A DNA stretch of 60,071 nucleotides from an uncultured Olsenella sp. (GCA_900548775.1 URLM01000008.1:1-60071); one strand, 5' to 3'; counted from the first letter of the stretch, positions 42,752-52,800 are shown. The notes: generated by a model from the sequence alone, not told the origin. Numbers and translations are program-made.

Positions 42752-44125
42752 ATGCCCAAGGTAAGCATCATCGTTCCCGTGTACAACGCCCAGGAGACGC
42801 TGCGCAGGTGCGTCGACAGCATCCTGGGGCAAGAGTACCGCGACTTCGAGCTCATCCTGGCAGACGACGGCAGCACGGACTCCTCGCCCGCCCTCTGCGA
42901 CGAGTACGCAGAGAAGGACGCCCGCGTGCGCGTGCTCCACAAGGCCAACTCCGGCGTCTCAGACACGCGCAACAGGGCGCTTGACGCTTCCTGTGGCGAC
43001 TACGTGCAGTTTCTCGACTCGGACGACTGGATCGCGCCCGAGGCAACGCGCCTTCTCGTGCGCGCCATGGAGGAGAACGACTGCGACATGGTCATCGCGG
43101 ACTTCTACCGCGTGATCGGCAGCAAGGTCTCGCGCAAGGGCGACATCGACGCCGAGGGCGTGCTTTCGCGCGAGGAGTTTGGCGACTACATGATCCAGAA
43201 CCCCTCCGACTTCTACTTTGGCGTGGTGTGGAACAAGCTCTACCGCCGCGACATCATCGAGAAGCACCAGCTGCGCATGGACGTCACGCTCAGCTGGTGC
43301 GAGGACTTCATCTTCAACATGGAGTACGAGCTGCACTGCAAGCGCATCTACCCGCTGCAGGTCCCCATCTACTACTACATGCGCACGAGGGGCTCGCTGG
43401 CCAGCCAGGGCGCCAACCCCGCCAAGGTCGTGCAGATGAAGCTCAACGTGATTGAGTACTACAACGACTTCTACAAGCAGGTCTTCGACGAGGAGGACTA
43501 CCGCGCGCGCCGTCCCGACATCTACCGCTTCTACATCGAGTCCGCCGGCGACGGCGACATCATGCCGTGGCAGCGCTCGGCCAAGCTGGGCGAGGAGCGC
43601 GTGCCCGTCTTCGTGAATCCCGAGATGCAGGAGGACGCGCTTCTCGGCCTGTACTTCGAGGAGAAGCTCGTCGAGAGGAACCTGGAGCTTGTGGCCGCGC
43701 AGTTCGACCTTACCCCCCGCGACGTGCGGCTCCTTGGCTTCGTGCGGCTGGGGACGGTCTTCTCGGGCAGAGAGGAGCTGGCGGACTACTGCGGACTCTC
43801 CTCGCTGCAGCTGGCGCGCACGCTGCAGCGGCTGCAGTCGAAGCGCCTGATAACCGTGGAGATGCGTGTGGAGCGCACGGATGCGGACGGCGAGGCGGTT
43901 GCCGCCGACGGCGTTGCAAGCACGGCGGGCATCCCCGGTACGACAAGGACCAAGCTCCTGGTGGTCGAGCCGACCGAGCAGGCCCGGCCCGTGATGGAGG
44001 CGATCGCGCAGGCGCTGCGCGACTGCGACCGCGTGCGCTGCTCGTCCATGGGCGAGGACGAGGCCAACCGCTACCGGAGCGACCGGAGGAAGGCGCTCGA
44101 GAGCATCCGGCGCACCCTGGCGTAG
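42752..44125 (+). CDS. glycosyltransferase family 2 fused to a MarR-like winged helix, 457 aa
   Basis: Residues 1-240 are a GT2 domain: SIIVPVYNAQETL, ADDGSTD (38-43), FLDSDDW (87-93) and a WCEDFIF acidic site (182-188). From about residue 300 the sequence changes to a helical region and then a winged-helix pattern (LTPRDVRLLGFVRLG, EELADYCGLSSLQLARTLQRL, then a wing), followed by EPTEQARPVMEAIAQAL, as in MarR proteins. A 30-residue linker interrupts the wing. The ATG at 42752 follows GGAGAGGG. The frame is continuous with no sign of a lost stop. It could be a transferase that also binds DNA, or a repurposed fold. Confidence 0.75.
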   Translation: MPKVSIIVPVYNAQETLRRCVDSILGQEYRDFELILADDGSTDSSPALCDEYAEKDARVRVLHKANSGVSDTRNRALDASCGDYVQFLDSDDWIAPEATRLLVRAMEENDCDMVIADFYRVIGSKVSRKGDIDAEGVLSREEFGDYMIQNPSDFYFGVVWNKLYRRDIIEKHQLRMDVTLSWCEDFIFNMEYELHCKRIYPLQVPIYYYMRTRGSLASQGANPAKVVQMKLNVIEYYNDFYKQVFDEEDYRARRPDIYRFYIESAGDGDIMPWQRSAKLGEERVPVFVNPEMQEDALLGLYFEEKLVERNLELVAAQFDLTPRDVRLLGFVRLGTVFSGREELADYCGLSSLQLARTLQRLQSKRLITVEMRVERTDADGEAVAADGVASTAGIPGTTRTKLLVVEPTEQARPVMEAIAQALRDCDRVRCSSMGEDEANRYRSDRRKALESIRRTLA

Positions 44126-44258
44126 GGCGACCGGTGGCGCGGGGCGGCCGGCGGCGCGGGACGACCCTCGTGCTTCTCGACGGCGTGCTGCTCGACGGCA
44201 TTTGCCCAGCTCGTTATCGTTCGGGCCGGTCGCGCGGAGTCCCCGCACAGCCAGCCCG

Positions 44259-44326
44259 TCACACATTCGTCGTCCGAAGCTGTATCAACCTGGACGCGTC
44301 ACAGATTCGGGTACGAATCTGTATCC
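44259..44326. repeat. two ATTCG/CGAAT hairpins between convergent genes
   Basis: Dyads at 44259-44285 (ACACATTCG...CGAAGCTGT) and 44300-44325 (ACAGATTCG, loop GGTA, CGAATCTGT, 9 perfect pairs) match the array at 23373-23521. The loop GGTA is the complement of the TACC loop there, so this copy is inverted. It lies in the 270-base gap between convergent gene ends, where a two-way terminator would be expected. Confidence 0.7.
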
Positions 44327-44395
44327 AGCCGGAGCCCAAGCCTGGACTCCGGCCGAGGGAGACGCCCGCGAGATTCCGCGCCGAGAAGCCCTTCC

Positions 44396-45376
44396 CTACT
44401 CCTGCGCAGGCACCTCGGGCATTACCTGGTCGACGTATCCACGAATGATCGAGCAGGAGTTGCGCATCGCGCGGCGCTCATCGTAGGAGAGGTCGATCTC
44501 GAGCACCGAGTCGATGCCGTTGGCGCCCACGATGCAGGGCGTACCAGCGGAGATTCCGCTCTCGCCGTACTCGCCCTCAAGGTGCACCGAGAGCGGCAGC
44601 AGGCGCTTCTCGTTGTGCAGGATGGCGGTGATGATCTCGGAGACAACCGAGGCAATGCCAAACTCGGTGCAGCCCTTGCCGCCCACGATCTTGCTGCCGG
44701 ACTCCTTGACCATGCGCTTGACGTCGTCGAAGTCGATGTTGGAGTTGGAGTGGTGGTTCATCGCGAGGTACTCGCGGAGCGTGATGGAGCCAACGGTCAC
44801 GTGCGAGGTGGGGATGAACGAGGAGTCGCCGTGCTCGCCCATGCAGAAGGCCTGGATCTGCTTGGCGTCAACGTCGATGATGCCCGAGAGGATGCGGCGC
44901 AGACGCACGGAGTCGAGCGCGGTGCCGGTGCCAAAGACGTGCTCGCGCGGCAGGCCGAGGTTGCGGTACAGGTACTCGGTCACGATGTCGGCGGGGTTGG
45001 AGACGCTGAGCACGATGCCGTTGAAGCCGGAGTCGCGCACGGGGCCCACGATGCCCTCGAGCACCTTCATGGTGCCGCCGAGCATGTCGAGGCGAGTCTC
45101 GCCCGGCCTGCGGCTGCGGCCCGCGGTGAGGACGATGAAGTGGGCGTCCGCGCAGTCGGCGTAGTCGCCAACGTGGATGTTGAACGAGTCGCCCATGCCG
45201 GAGGCGAGGTCCTCGAGGTCCATGACCTGGGCCTCAGCAGCCTCGCGTTTGACGTCGAGAAACACGATCTCGTTTACCAGGTGGCGGAACATCAGGCACA
45301 GCGCGACGTGGCTGCCAACGCGACCAGCGCCGATGATGACCACCTTGCGGGTCTGGTATGGCTTCTCAATGGGCAT
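44396..45376 (-). CDS. L-lactate/malate dehydrogenase family protein, 326 aa
   Basis: NAD-binding VVIIGAGRVGS at the N-terminus, catalytic-site GEHGDS with the proton-relay His, and an LDH-style active loop ending PGETRLD. At the substrate-selecting position (Gln102 in lactate dehydrogenases, two residues before the loop Pro) it has Arg89. Arg there is typical of malate dehydrogenases. So the scaffold is LDH-like but specificity may be for oxaloacetate or another 2-oxoacid. The ATG at 45376 follows AAGGAGG. It stands alone. Confidence 0.85.
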   Translation of the reverse strand: MPIEKPYQTRKVVIIGAGRVGSHVALCLMFRHLVNEIVFLDVKREAAEAQVMDLEDLASGMGDSFNIHVGDYADCADAHFIVLTAGRSRRPGETRLDMLGGTMKVLEGIVGPVRDSGFNGIVLSVSNPADIVTEYLYRNLGLPREHVFGTGTALDSVRLRRILSGIIDVDAKQIQAFCMGEHGDSSFIPTSHVTVGSITLREYLAMNHHSNSNIDFDDVKRMVKESGSKIVGGKGCTEFGIASVVSEIITAILHNEKRLLPLSVHLEGEYGESGISAGTPCIVGANGIDSVLEIDLSYDERRAMRNSCSIIRGYVDQVMPEVPAQE

Positions 45377-45565
45377 TGTTTCCTCCTTGATGAACGGACA
45401 ACTACTGCGCAACTGCTCACCAAGAGGAAATAATACGACACGCACAAGCGTGCGGGCGGCCACACGGCCACCCACTCGCCGACTTGTTTGAATGAGTCGG
45501 GGACCGTCCCTGGGCGGTCAGCCCGCCGCGCGCAAACGAGACAAAGGGAAGCTCCCCTTGCCTCA

Positions 45566-47245
45566 TCAGTCGCGGGTGAGCTTGCGGTGCAGGCGGTGGG
45601 GCTTGGACGCCTCCGGGCCAAGGCGACGCTCGCGGTCGGCCTGGTAGGCCTCGAAGTTGCCCTCGAACCAGTGCCAGCTGCCGGGGTTCTCGTCCGTGCC
45701 CTCCCAGGCCAGGATGTGCGTGGCCACGCGGTCGAGGAACCAGCGGTCGTGGCTCGTGACCACCGAGCAGCCCGGGAAGCGCTCGAGCGCGTCCTCGAGG
45801 CTCTCGCTCGTCTCGGTGTCGAGGTCGTTGGTGGGCTCGTCCAGGAGCAGGAGGTTTCCGCCCTGGCGGAGGGTGAGGGCAAGGTTCAGGCGGTTCCTCT
45901 CGCCACCGGAGAGCACGCCCGCGGGCTTCTGCTGGTCGGTACCCTTGAAGCCGAAGGTCGCCACGTAGGCGCGGCTGGGGATCTCGGTGTCACCCACGGT
46001 GATGTAGTCGTTGCCGTCGGAGACGACCTCCCAGACGCTCTTCTTGGGGTCGATGCCGGCGCGCATCTGGTCGACGTAGGAGAGCTTGACCGTCTCGCCC
46101 AGCTCCAGCGTGCCCGAGGAGGGCTGCTCCTGGCCAACGATCATCTTGAAGAGCGTGGTCTTGCCCACGCCGTTGGGGCCAATCACGCCAACGATGCCGT
46201 TGCGCGGCAGGTCGAAGGAGAGGTCGTCGATAAGGACGCGGTCGCCAAACGCCTTGGTGAGGTGCTCGACCGTGAGCACCTTGGCGCCCAGGCGCGGTCC
46301 GACGGGAATCTGGATCTCGGAGAAGTCGAGCTTCTTGGTTGCCCTTGCCTCGGCCTCCATCTGCTCGTAGCGCTCGAGGCGCGCGCGGTTCTTGGCCTGG
46401 CGCGCCTTGGGGCTCTGGCGCACCCACTCCAGCTCGGAGCGCATCTTCTTGGCGCGCTTGGCGTTCTCGCGGCCCTCCGCCTCCAGGCGGGCGGCCTTCT
46501 TCTCGAGGTAGGTCGAGTAGTTGCCCTCGTAGGGGTAGAGCTGGCCGCGGTCCACCTCGCAGATCCAGCCGGCCACGTCGTTCAGGAAGTAGCGGTCGTG
46601 CGTGACGGCCATGACGGCGCCGGGGTAGTTGTGCAGGAACTGCTCGAGCCAGAGCACGCTCTCGGCGTCCAGGTGGTTGGTGGGCTCGTCGAGAAGGAGC
46701 AGGTCGGGGGCCTCGAGGAGCAGGCGGCACAGCGCCACGCGGCGTCGCTCGCCGCCGGAGAGCTGGGTCACCGGGGCGTCCGGGTCCGGGCACTGGAGAG
46801 CGTCCATCGCCTGCGAGAGCTGGGAGTCAAGGTCCCAGCCGTTGGCGGCATCTATCTCGTCCTGGAGACGGCCCATCTCGGCCATGAGGGCGTCGAAGTC
46901 CGCGTCGGGACTTGCCATCTCCTCGCCAATCTGGTTGAAGCGGTTGACCTTGGCGATCACGTCCGAGAAGGCCATCTCGATGTTCTCGCGCACGGTCTTG
47001 TCCTCGTCGAGGGGCGGCTCCTGCTGCAGGAGCCCCACCGTGTAGCCCGGCGTGAGGCGCGCCTCCCCGTTGGAGACGTCCTCGAGGCCGGCCATGACCT
47101 TGAGGAGCGTGGACTTGCCCATGCCGTTGGGGCCCACCACGCCGATCTTCGCGCCGGGATAGACGCCCACCGTGACGTCGTCGAGAATTACCTTCTCGCC
47201 CACGACCTTGCGGGCCTTGTACATCTGGTACACGAACTCTGCCAT
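45566..47245 (-). CDS. ettA: energy-dependent translational throttle protein, ABC-F ATPase, 559 aa
   Basis: Two ATPase modules with Walker A GPNGMGKST and GPNGVGKTT, signatures LSGGERRR and LSGGERNR, and the ABC-F linker of about 80 charged residues between them (KKAARLEAEGRENAKRAKK). Length and ending match EttA, which binds the ribosomal E site and gates translation by ADP/ATP ratio. The ATG at 47245 follows AGGAG. It has no operon partner. Confidence 0.9.
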   Translation of the reverse strand: MAEFVYQMYKARKVVGEKVILDDVTVGVYPGAKIGVVGPNGMGKSTLLKVMAGLEDVSNGEARLTPGYTVGLLQQEPPLDEDKTVRENIEMAFSDVIAKVNRFNQIGEEMASPDADFDALMAEMGRLQDEIDAANGWDLDSQLSQAMDALQCPDPDAPVTQLSGGERRRVALCRLLLEAPDLLLLDEPTNHLDAESVLWLEQFLHNYPGAVMAVTHDRYFLNDVAGWICEVDRGQLYPYEGNYSTYLEKKAARLEAEGRENAKRAKKMRSELEWVRQSPKARQAKNRARLERYEQMEAEARATKKLDFSEIQIPVGPRLGAKVLTVEHLTKAFGDRVLIDDLSFDLPRNGIVGVIGPNGVGKTTLFKMIVGQEQPSSGTLELGETVKLSYVDQMRAGIDPKKSVWEVVSDGNDYITVGDTEIPSRAYVATFGFKGTDQQKPAGVLSGGERNRLNLALTLRQGGNLLLLDEPTNDLDTETSESLEDALERFPGCSVVTSHDRWFLDRVATHILAWEGTDENPGSWHWFEGNFEAYQADRERRLGPEASKPHRLHRKLTRD

Positions 47246-47562
47246 TGCTGCTCCTGTCTGGGGCCAAACGTGCCCTTGGGTGGGGGTGCCGCATGCGGCG
47301 AGAAGGGCTCGCCACGGGCGTGTGTATGCTCCCATTCTACGGGAGGGCGTGTGGGCGACCCCGCGGGCGGCGGCGCACGGGGCCGCGCCCTTCAACGTTT
47401 ATGCACAATCGGGTGCCGCTGCATGCCCAAAACCTGCGGTTTCGCCCATGCGTGCATCTTTTTTGTTACTAGCGGTGGCACAATCGAGGGGGATGGGATA
47501 CACCAGTACGGCCGCTGCCGCCCTCGCGGCAGGCATGGTGCAACGAGAGCATAGGGGGATTC

Positions 47563-49224
47563 ATGCCAGAGGCAATCCGCAAGGTCAACGTCATCGGCCA
47601 CCTGCATCCGGACACGGACAGCATCTGCGCCGCCATTTCATACGCGTACCTCAAGAACCAGATCGACGAGCCAATCTACGAGGCCAGGCGCGCAGGCGCC
47701 CTCAACCGCGAGACCGCCTTCGTGCTCAAGCACTTTGGCTTCGACGAGCCGCAGCTCATCACCTCGGTGACCCCCCAAATCAAGGACATCGTGGTGCAGA
47801 AGCAGCCCGGCATCGACCCCGAGATGAGCCTCTTCGCCGCCTGGAACATGATGCAGGACACCAAGGTGGATACGCTCTGCATCACCGATGAGGACAAGCA
47901 CCTCGAAGGCCTCATCGCGGTGAAGGACGTTGCCAACGCGAACATGGACATCTTCGACACTGCCATGCTCTCCGAGGCCCAGACCTCCTACAAGAACATC
48001 ATCGAGACGCTCAACGGCACGCTGCTTCTGGGCGACCCCAACGGCCGCGTGACCAAGGGCAACGTGCGCGTGGGCACCACGCCCGAGATGATGGAGGACA
48101 CCATCAAGGCCGGCGACATCGTGCTGGTCACCAACCGCTACGAGACGCAGCAGTTCGCCGTCGAGTGCGACGCCGGGTGCCTGGTCATCTGCTGCGGTGC
48201 CAACGTGTCCAAGCGCGTCATCGCCTCCGCCAAGCGCCACGGCTGCACAATCATCACCACGCCGTACGACACCTTCGCCGCCGCGCGGCTCATCGGCATG
48301 TCCGTGCCCGTGCGCGCGAAGATGCTGCGCAAGGGAATCCTGCAGTTCTCGGTCAACACGTCCGTGGACGACGCGCGCAAGATCATGGCCAAGTCGCGCC
48401 ACCGCTTCTTCCCCGTCATCGACGAGGACGGCGCCTACTTTGGCCTGGTGAGCTCCCCCAACCTCATCAACATCAAGCGCAAGCACGTCATTCTCGTGGA
48501 TCACTCCGAGCGCTCGCAGGCGGTCGACGGCCTTGAGCAGGCCGAGATCATGGAGATCCTCGACCACCACCGCATTGGCACCATCGAGACGAACGCGCCC
48601 GTCTACTACCGCGCGGAACCCGTGGGCTGCACCTGCACGATCATCTACGGCGCCTACGCCGAGGCCGGCGTGGAGATCCCGCCCAAGATCGCGGGCCTCA
48701 TGCTCTCGGCCATTCTCTCGGACACGCTGACGTTCCGCTCCCCCACCTGCACCGCGAAGGACCGCCACGCCGCCGAGGAGCTGGCGAAGATCTGCGGCGA
48801 GGACATCGAGAGCTACGCCGACTCGATGTTCGAGGCCGGTGCGGACCTCACGGGTCGCACTGCCGAGGAGGTCTTCCACCAGGACTTCAAGGTCTTCAGC
48901 CGCGGCAACGCAAAGTTTGGCGTGGGCCAGGGCAGCTACATGACAAAGAACAGCCGCGTGGCTGCCGAGAACCTCGTGCGGCCGTTCCTCGCCGAGGCCG
49001 CCAAGGCCGAGGAGCTGCCCATGATCTTCTACATGTTCACCGACGTTAAGTCGCAGAGCACCGACCTCATGATCTATGGCAACGGTGCCGAGGACGTGGT
49101 GGCGCAGGCGTTCGACGTCACGCCCAAGGACGGCATGGCGCTGCTCAAGGGCGTCGTGAGCCGCAAGAAGCAAATCATCCCGCCGATCATGGCGACGCTC
49201 CAGAAGATCGACGAGGACGACTAG
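47563..49224 (+). CDS. ppaC: manganese-dependent inorganic pyrophosphatase with CBS and DRTGG domains, 553 aa
   Basis: Family II PPase. The DHH catalytic part is split by a regulatory insert: GHLHPDTDS at the start, then CBS pair and DRTGG regions (about residues 70-300), then VDHSERSQ, DHHRIG, and SRKKQIIPP at the end. CBS domains bind adenine nucleotides and tune hydrolysis of pyrophosphate. It is preceded by a 317-base gap in which I see no gene, and ends in a strong terminator. GGGGG is 5 bases before the ATG. Confidence 0.93.
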   Translation: MPEAIRKVNVIGHLHPDTDSICAAISYAYLKNQIDEPIYEARRAGALNRETAFVLKHFGFDEPQLITSVTPQIKDIVVQKQPGIDPEMSLFAAWNMMQDTKVDTLCITDEDKHLEGLIAVKDVANANMDIFDTAMLSEAQTSYKNIIETLNGTLLLGDPNGRVTKGNVRVGTTPEMMEDTIKAGDIVLVTNRYETQQFAVECDAGCLVICCGANVSKRVIASAKRHGCTIITTPYDTFAAARLIGMSVPVRAKMLRKGILQFSVNTSVDDARKIMAKSRHRFFPVIDEDGAYFGLVSSPNLINIKRKHVILVDHSERSQAVDGLEQAEIMEILDHHRIGTIETNAPVYYRAEPVGCTCTIIYGAYAEAGVEIPPKIAGLMLSAILSDTLTFRSPTCTAKDRHAAEELAKICGEDIESYADSMFEAGADLTGRTAEEVFHQDFKVFSRGNAKFGVGQGSYMTKNSRVAAENLVRPFLAEAAKAEELPMIFYMFTDVKSQSTDLMIYGNGAEDVVAQAFDVTPKDGMALLKGVVSRKKQIIPPIMATLQKIDEDD

Positions 49225-49246
49225 TCTTTTCTCGCGTGATACCCGC

Positions 49247-49292
49247 ACCGCCCCGGCCGCCGAAGTCCCGGCAGCCGGGGCGGTTGCTTTTA
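49247..49292 (+). terminator. rho-independent terminator of ppaC
   Basis: Stem ACCGCCCCGGC (49247-49257) with GCCGGGGCGGT (49274-49284), followed by TGCTTTTAT. It starts 22 bases after the stop. Confidence 0.8.
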
Positions 49293-49346
49293 TCGGCTCC
49301 GGCGCTTTTCTCGGCCCCGGCGCTTCTCTCGGCCCCGGCGTCCACT
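49293..49346 (+). repeat. 18-bp tandem repeat, three units
   Basis: Units of TCGGCCCCGGCGCTTCTC at 49293, 49311 and 49329 follow in exact 18-bp phase, with one or two changes in the first and a decayed 3' end in the third. It lies directly after the ppaC terminator, in the 577-base gap before purL. Confidence 0.6.
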
Positions 49347-49432
49347 TGCGCACAAACCATTCGACAGCTGGCCGGAAACCTCGCGCACGTGGGAAAGCGG
49401 CGGAGCCGCCCCCTCGCGTCCCACGGGTGTCG

Positions 49433-49508
49433 GAATTACGCACGGCTGAGGGCGAGACGAGCAAAAGCCCAGCACTACACAAAGCCAAAACTCAGCCGTG
49501 CGTAGTTT
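49433..49508 (-). repeat. 76-bp palindromic element, copy 3 (GAATTACGCACGG family), inverted
   Basis: Left arm GAATTACGCACGGCTGAG and right arm CTCAGCCGTGCGTAG enclose the core in inverted orientation relative to copies 1 and 2 (reverse complement has GGCTTTGTGTAGTGCTGGG). The last bases of the right arm have diverged. Confidence 0.75.
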
Positions 49509-49520
49509 AGACGTCCCCGG

Positions 49521-49620
49521 CAGCGTTCTTTCCGTCACGTCAGCGTTCTTGCCGCCCCAGCAGCGTCCTTGCCGTTGCGGCAACGTCACCTCTGCCCCGC
49601 CAGCGTCCTTGCCGCTGCAG
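49521..49620 (+). repeat. 20-bp tandem repeat, five units in exact phase
   Basis: CAGCGTTCTT or CAGCGTCCTT begins units at 49521, 49541, 49561 and 49601; the unit at 49581 is diverged (CAACGTCACC). The second half of most units begins TGCCG or GCCG. It ends 182 bases before the purL start, so it may be part of the purL regulatory region. No riboswitch motif was recognised in this gap. Confidence 0.7.
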
Positions 49621-49801
49621 CGTCCACCGGAATCGCGACACCGTGGCCGCGAGCTGCTGGGCAACGAATGGCAACGAATGTGTGACAGGCCACACTGCCC
49701 TCCGGCTCCGGCGCCCTCTCTGCCGTAGAATGGTGGGCGGTCCTTCTCGGCGTCGCACCCGCGGCGCACTCTGCCAACACCCAGCAGGAAAGGTGGCCTC
49801 G

Positions 49802-52800
49802 ATGGTCTCGCGCATCTACGTTGAGAAAAGGGACGGATTCGACGGGGAGGCGCGGGCGCTCAGCCACGAGCTGCGGCACATGCTGGGCATCTCGTCGCTC
49901 ACCGGCCTGCGCATCATCAACCGCTACGACGTCGAGGGCATCTCCGAGGAGCTCTTCGAGCAGTGCGTGCCGGTTGTCTTCTCCGAGCCCCAGACCGACC
50001 GCGCCACGCGCGAGATGCCCGAGGTGGCGGATGGGGCGCGTGTCTTTGCCGTTGAGTCCCTGCCCGGCCAGTTTGACATGCGCGACGCCTCGGCGGCCGA
50101 GTGCATCCAGCTCGTCTCGCAGGGCGAGCGCCCCACGGTGAGAAACGCAAAGGTCTACGTGCTGGAGGGCGCGCTCACCGATGACGACCTCGAGGCCATC
50201 AAGCACTACGTGATCAACCAGGTCGAAGCGCGCGAGGCGTCGCTCGCGCCGCGCGAGACCCTCTCCACCGCCTACCCGGAGCCGGCGGACGTCGAGGTCC
50301 TGAGCGGCTTCCTCGACCTGGACGAGAAGGGCATCGAAGACTTCGTGCGCGATCGCGGCATGGCAATGGACGTGGCGGACGCCAAGTTCTGCCAGGGCTA
50401 CTTTGCGCGCGAGGGACGCGTGCCCACCATCACCGAGATCCGCATGATCGACACCTACTGGTCCGACCACTGCCGCCACACCACCTTTGGTACCGGCCTT
50501 TCGGACATCCAGTTCGACAACCCACAGGTCGCGGCCGCGTTCCGTCGCTACATGGACATCCGTCACCAGCTCGGCCGCGACGACAAGCCCGTCTGCCTCA
50601 TGGACATGGGCACCATTGGCGCCAAGTGGCTCAAGCACACGGGCCAGCTCACCGGCCTGGACGAGTCCGAGGAAATCAACGCCTGCACCGCGAAGGCCAA
50701 GGTCGACGTCAACGGCCACGACGAGGACTGGCTCTACCTCTTCAAGAACGAGACGCACAACCACCCCACCGAGATTGAGCCCTTTGGTGGCGCAGCCACC
50801 TGCATCGGCGGCGCCATCCGCGACCCGCTCTCGGGCCGCAGCTACGTGTACCAGGCCATGCGCGTGACCGGCGCCGCCGACCCCACGGCACCCGTGTCGA
50901 GCACGCTTCCCGGCAAGCTCCCGCAGCGCAAGATCTGCCGCACGGCGGCGGCCGGCTACTCCTCCTACGGCAACCAGATCGGCCTTGCCACCGGCCAGGT
51001 CTCCGAGCTCTACCACCCCGGCTACGTGGCCAAGCGCATGGAGATCGGCGCCGTGGTGGGCGCCACGCCCGCCAGCCACGTGCGTCGCGAGTGCCCCGCC
51101 CCGGGCGACAAGATCGTGCTTCTCGGCGGCCGTACCGGCCGTGACGGCATCGGCGGTGCCACGGGCAGCTCCAAGGCACACAACGTTGAGTCGCTCGAGA
51201 AGGACGGCGCCGAGGTCCAGAAGGGCAACGCCCCCACCGAGCGCAAGTTGCAGCGCCTCTTCCGCCGCGGCGACGCGTGCCGCCTCATCAAGCGCTGCAA
51301 CGACTTTGGCGCTGGCGGCGTCTCGGTTGCCATCGGCGAGCTTGCCGACGGCCTTCTCATCGACCTTGACCGCGTGCCCAAGAAGTACGACGGCCTTGAC
51401 GGCACCGAGCTTGCCATCTCCGAGTCGCAGGAGCGCATGGCCGTGGCGCTGGCCCCCGAGGACGTGGACGAGTTCCTGGGCTACGCGCGCGAGGAGAACC
51501 TCGAGGCCACGGTGGTCGCCGAGGTCACTGAGGAGCCCCGCCTGCGCATGACCTGGCGCGGCAAGACCATCGTGAACGTGAGCCGCGAGTTCCTCTCGTC
51601 CAATGGCGCGCCAAAGTCGACCTCGGTGCGCGTTTGCGCACCGCACGAGTACCACCACGAGTGGGCCGGCGACACCTTTGCGCAGAAGATGGTCTCGCTG
51701 GTGAGCGACCTCAACGTGGCGTCCAACAAGGGCCTGGCAGAGAGGTTCGACTCAACCATTGGCGCCGCGACCGTCCTCATGCCGTTTGGTGGCACAACGC
51801 AGCTCACGCCGGCGCTTGGCATGGCGGCAAAGCTCCCCGTGGACGGCGAGACCACCACGTGCTCGGGCATGGCATGGGGCTACAACCCCTACCTCATGAG
51901 CGAGGACGAGTACACCGGCGCCTACCTGGCCGTCGTTGAGTCCGTCTCCAAGCTCGTTGCCATGGGCTTCGAGCACAAGAACTTCTATCTCACGTTCCAG
52001 GAGTACTTCGAGAAGCTCCGCGACGACCCCAAGCGCTGGGGCAGGCCCACGGCCGCGCTTCTCGGCGCGCTCATGGCCCAGCTCGACCTGGGCATTGGCT
52101 CCATCGGCGGCAAGGACTCCATGTCCGGCTCGTTCGAGGACCTCGACGTGCCGCCCACGCTGGTCTCGTTTGCCACCGGCCTGGGCAAGGTCGACCGCGT
52201 GACCTCGCCGGAGTTCAAGCACGCCGACGACCAGGTGATTGTTGTGGTCCCGGAGTACGCCGACGATGGCATCACGCCCACGGCGGAGTCCCTTCTCGCC
52301 GCGTTTGACTACGTCGAGAAGCTCGTTGGCTCCGGCGCCGCGCGCGCGGTGAGTACGCCGGGTTACGGCTGCATGGCCGAGGCCATGTTCAAGATGTGCG
52401 TGGGCAACTTCATTGGCCTGCGCGTGCGTCCCGAGTTCACCCGGGAGGCCCTGCTCAACCCCGCGTACGGCAGCTTTGTGATTGAGCTTGCGCAGGGCGC
52501 CAGCCTGCCGGAGGCACCGAAGGGCGTGACCGTTGCGGCGTTTGGCCAGACGCTCGCGGAGTACGCGCTCTATGCCTGCGGCGAGCGCATGTCCATCCAG
52601 AACGACCTGCAAAAGCCCTGGGAGAACGCGCTCTCTGGCGTGTACCCGTACCTTGGTAAGGCCGAGGGACCGGCTTGCGCGCCCCTCTCGTTTGATGCCG
52701 AGAAGGCCGGCGTCACGCTCACACGCCACACCACCGGCCCCAGCTTTGCCAAGCCGCGTGTGGTGATTCCCGTCTTCCCGGGTACTAACTGCGAGTACGA

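Noticed and set aside
47638..49488. 616-codon open frame antisense to ppaC
   Set aside because: Same cause as above; the sense gene has full family motifs and a ribosome site.
49225..49801. Purine riboswitch before purL
   Set aside because: The gap is filled by tandem repeats and a palindromic element; no aptamer core or late leader hairpin was recognised.
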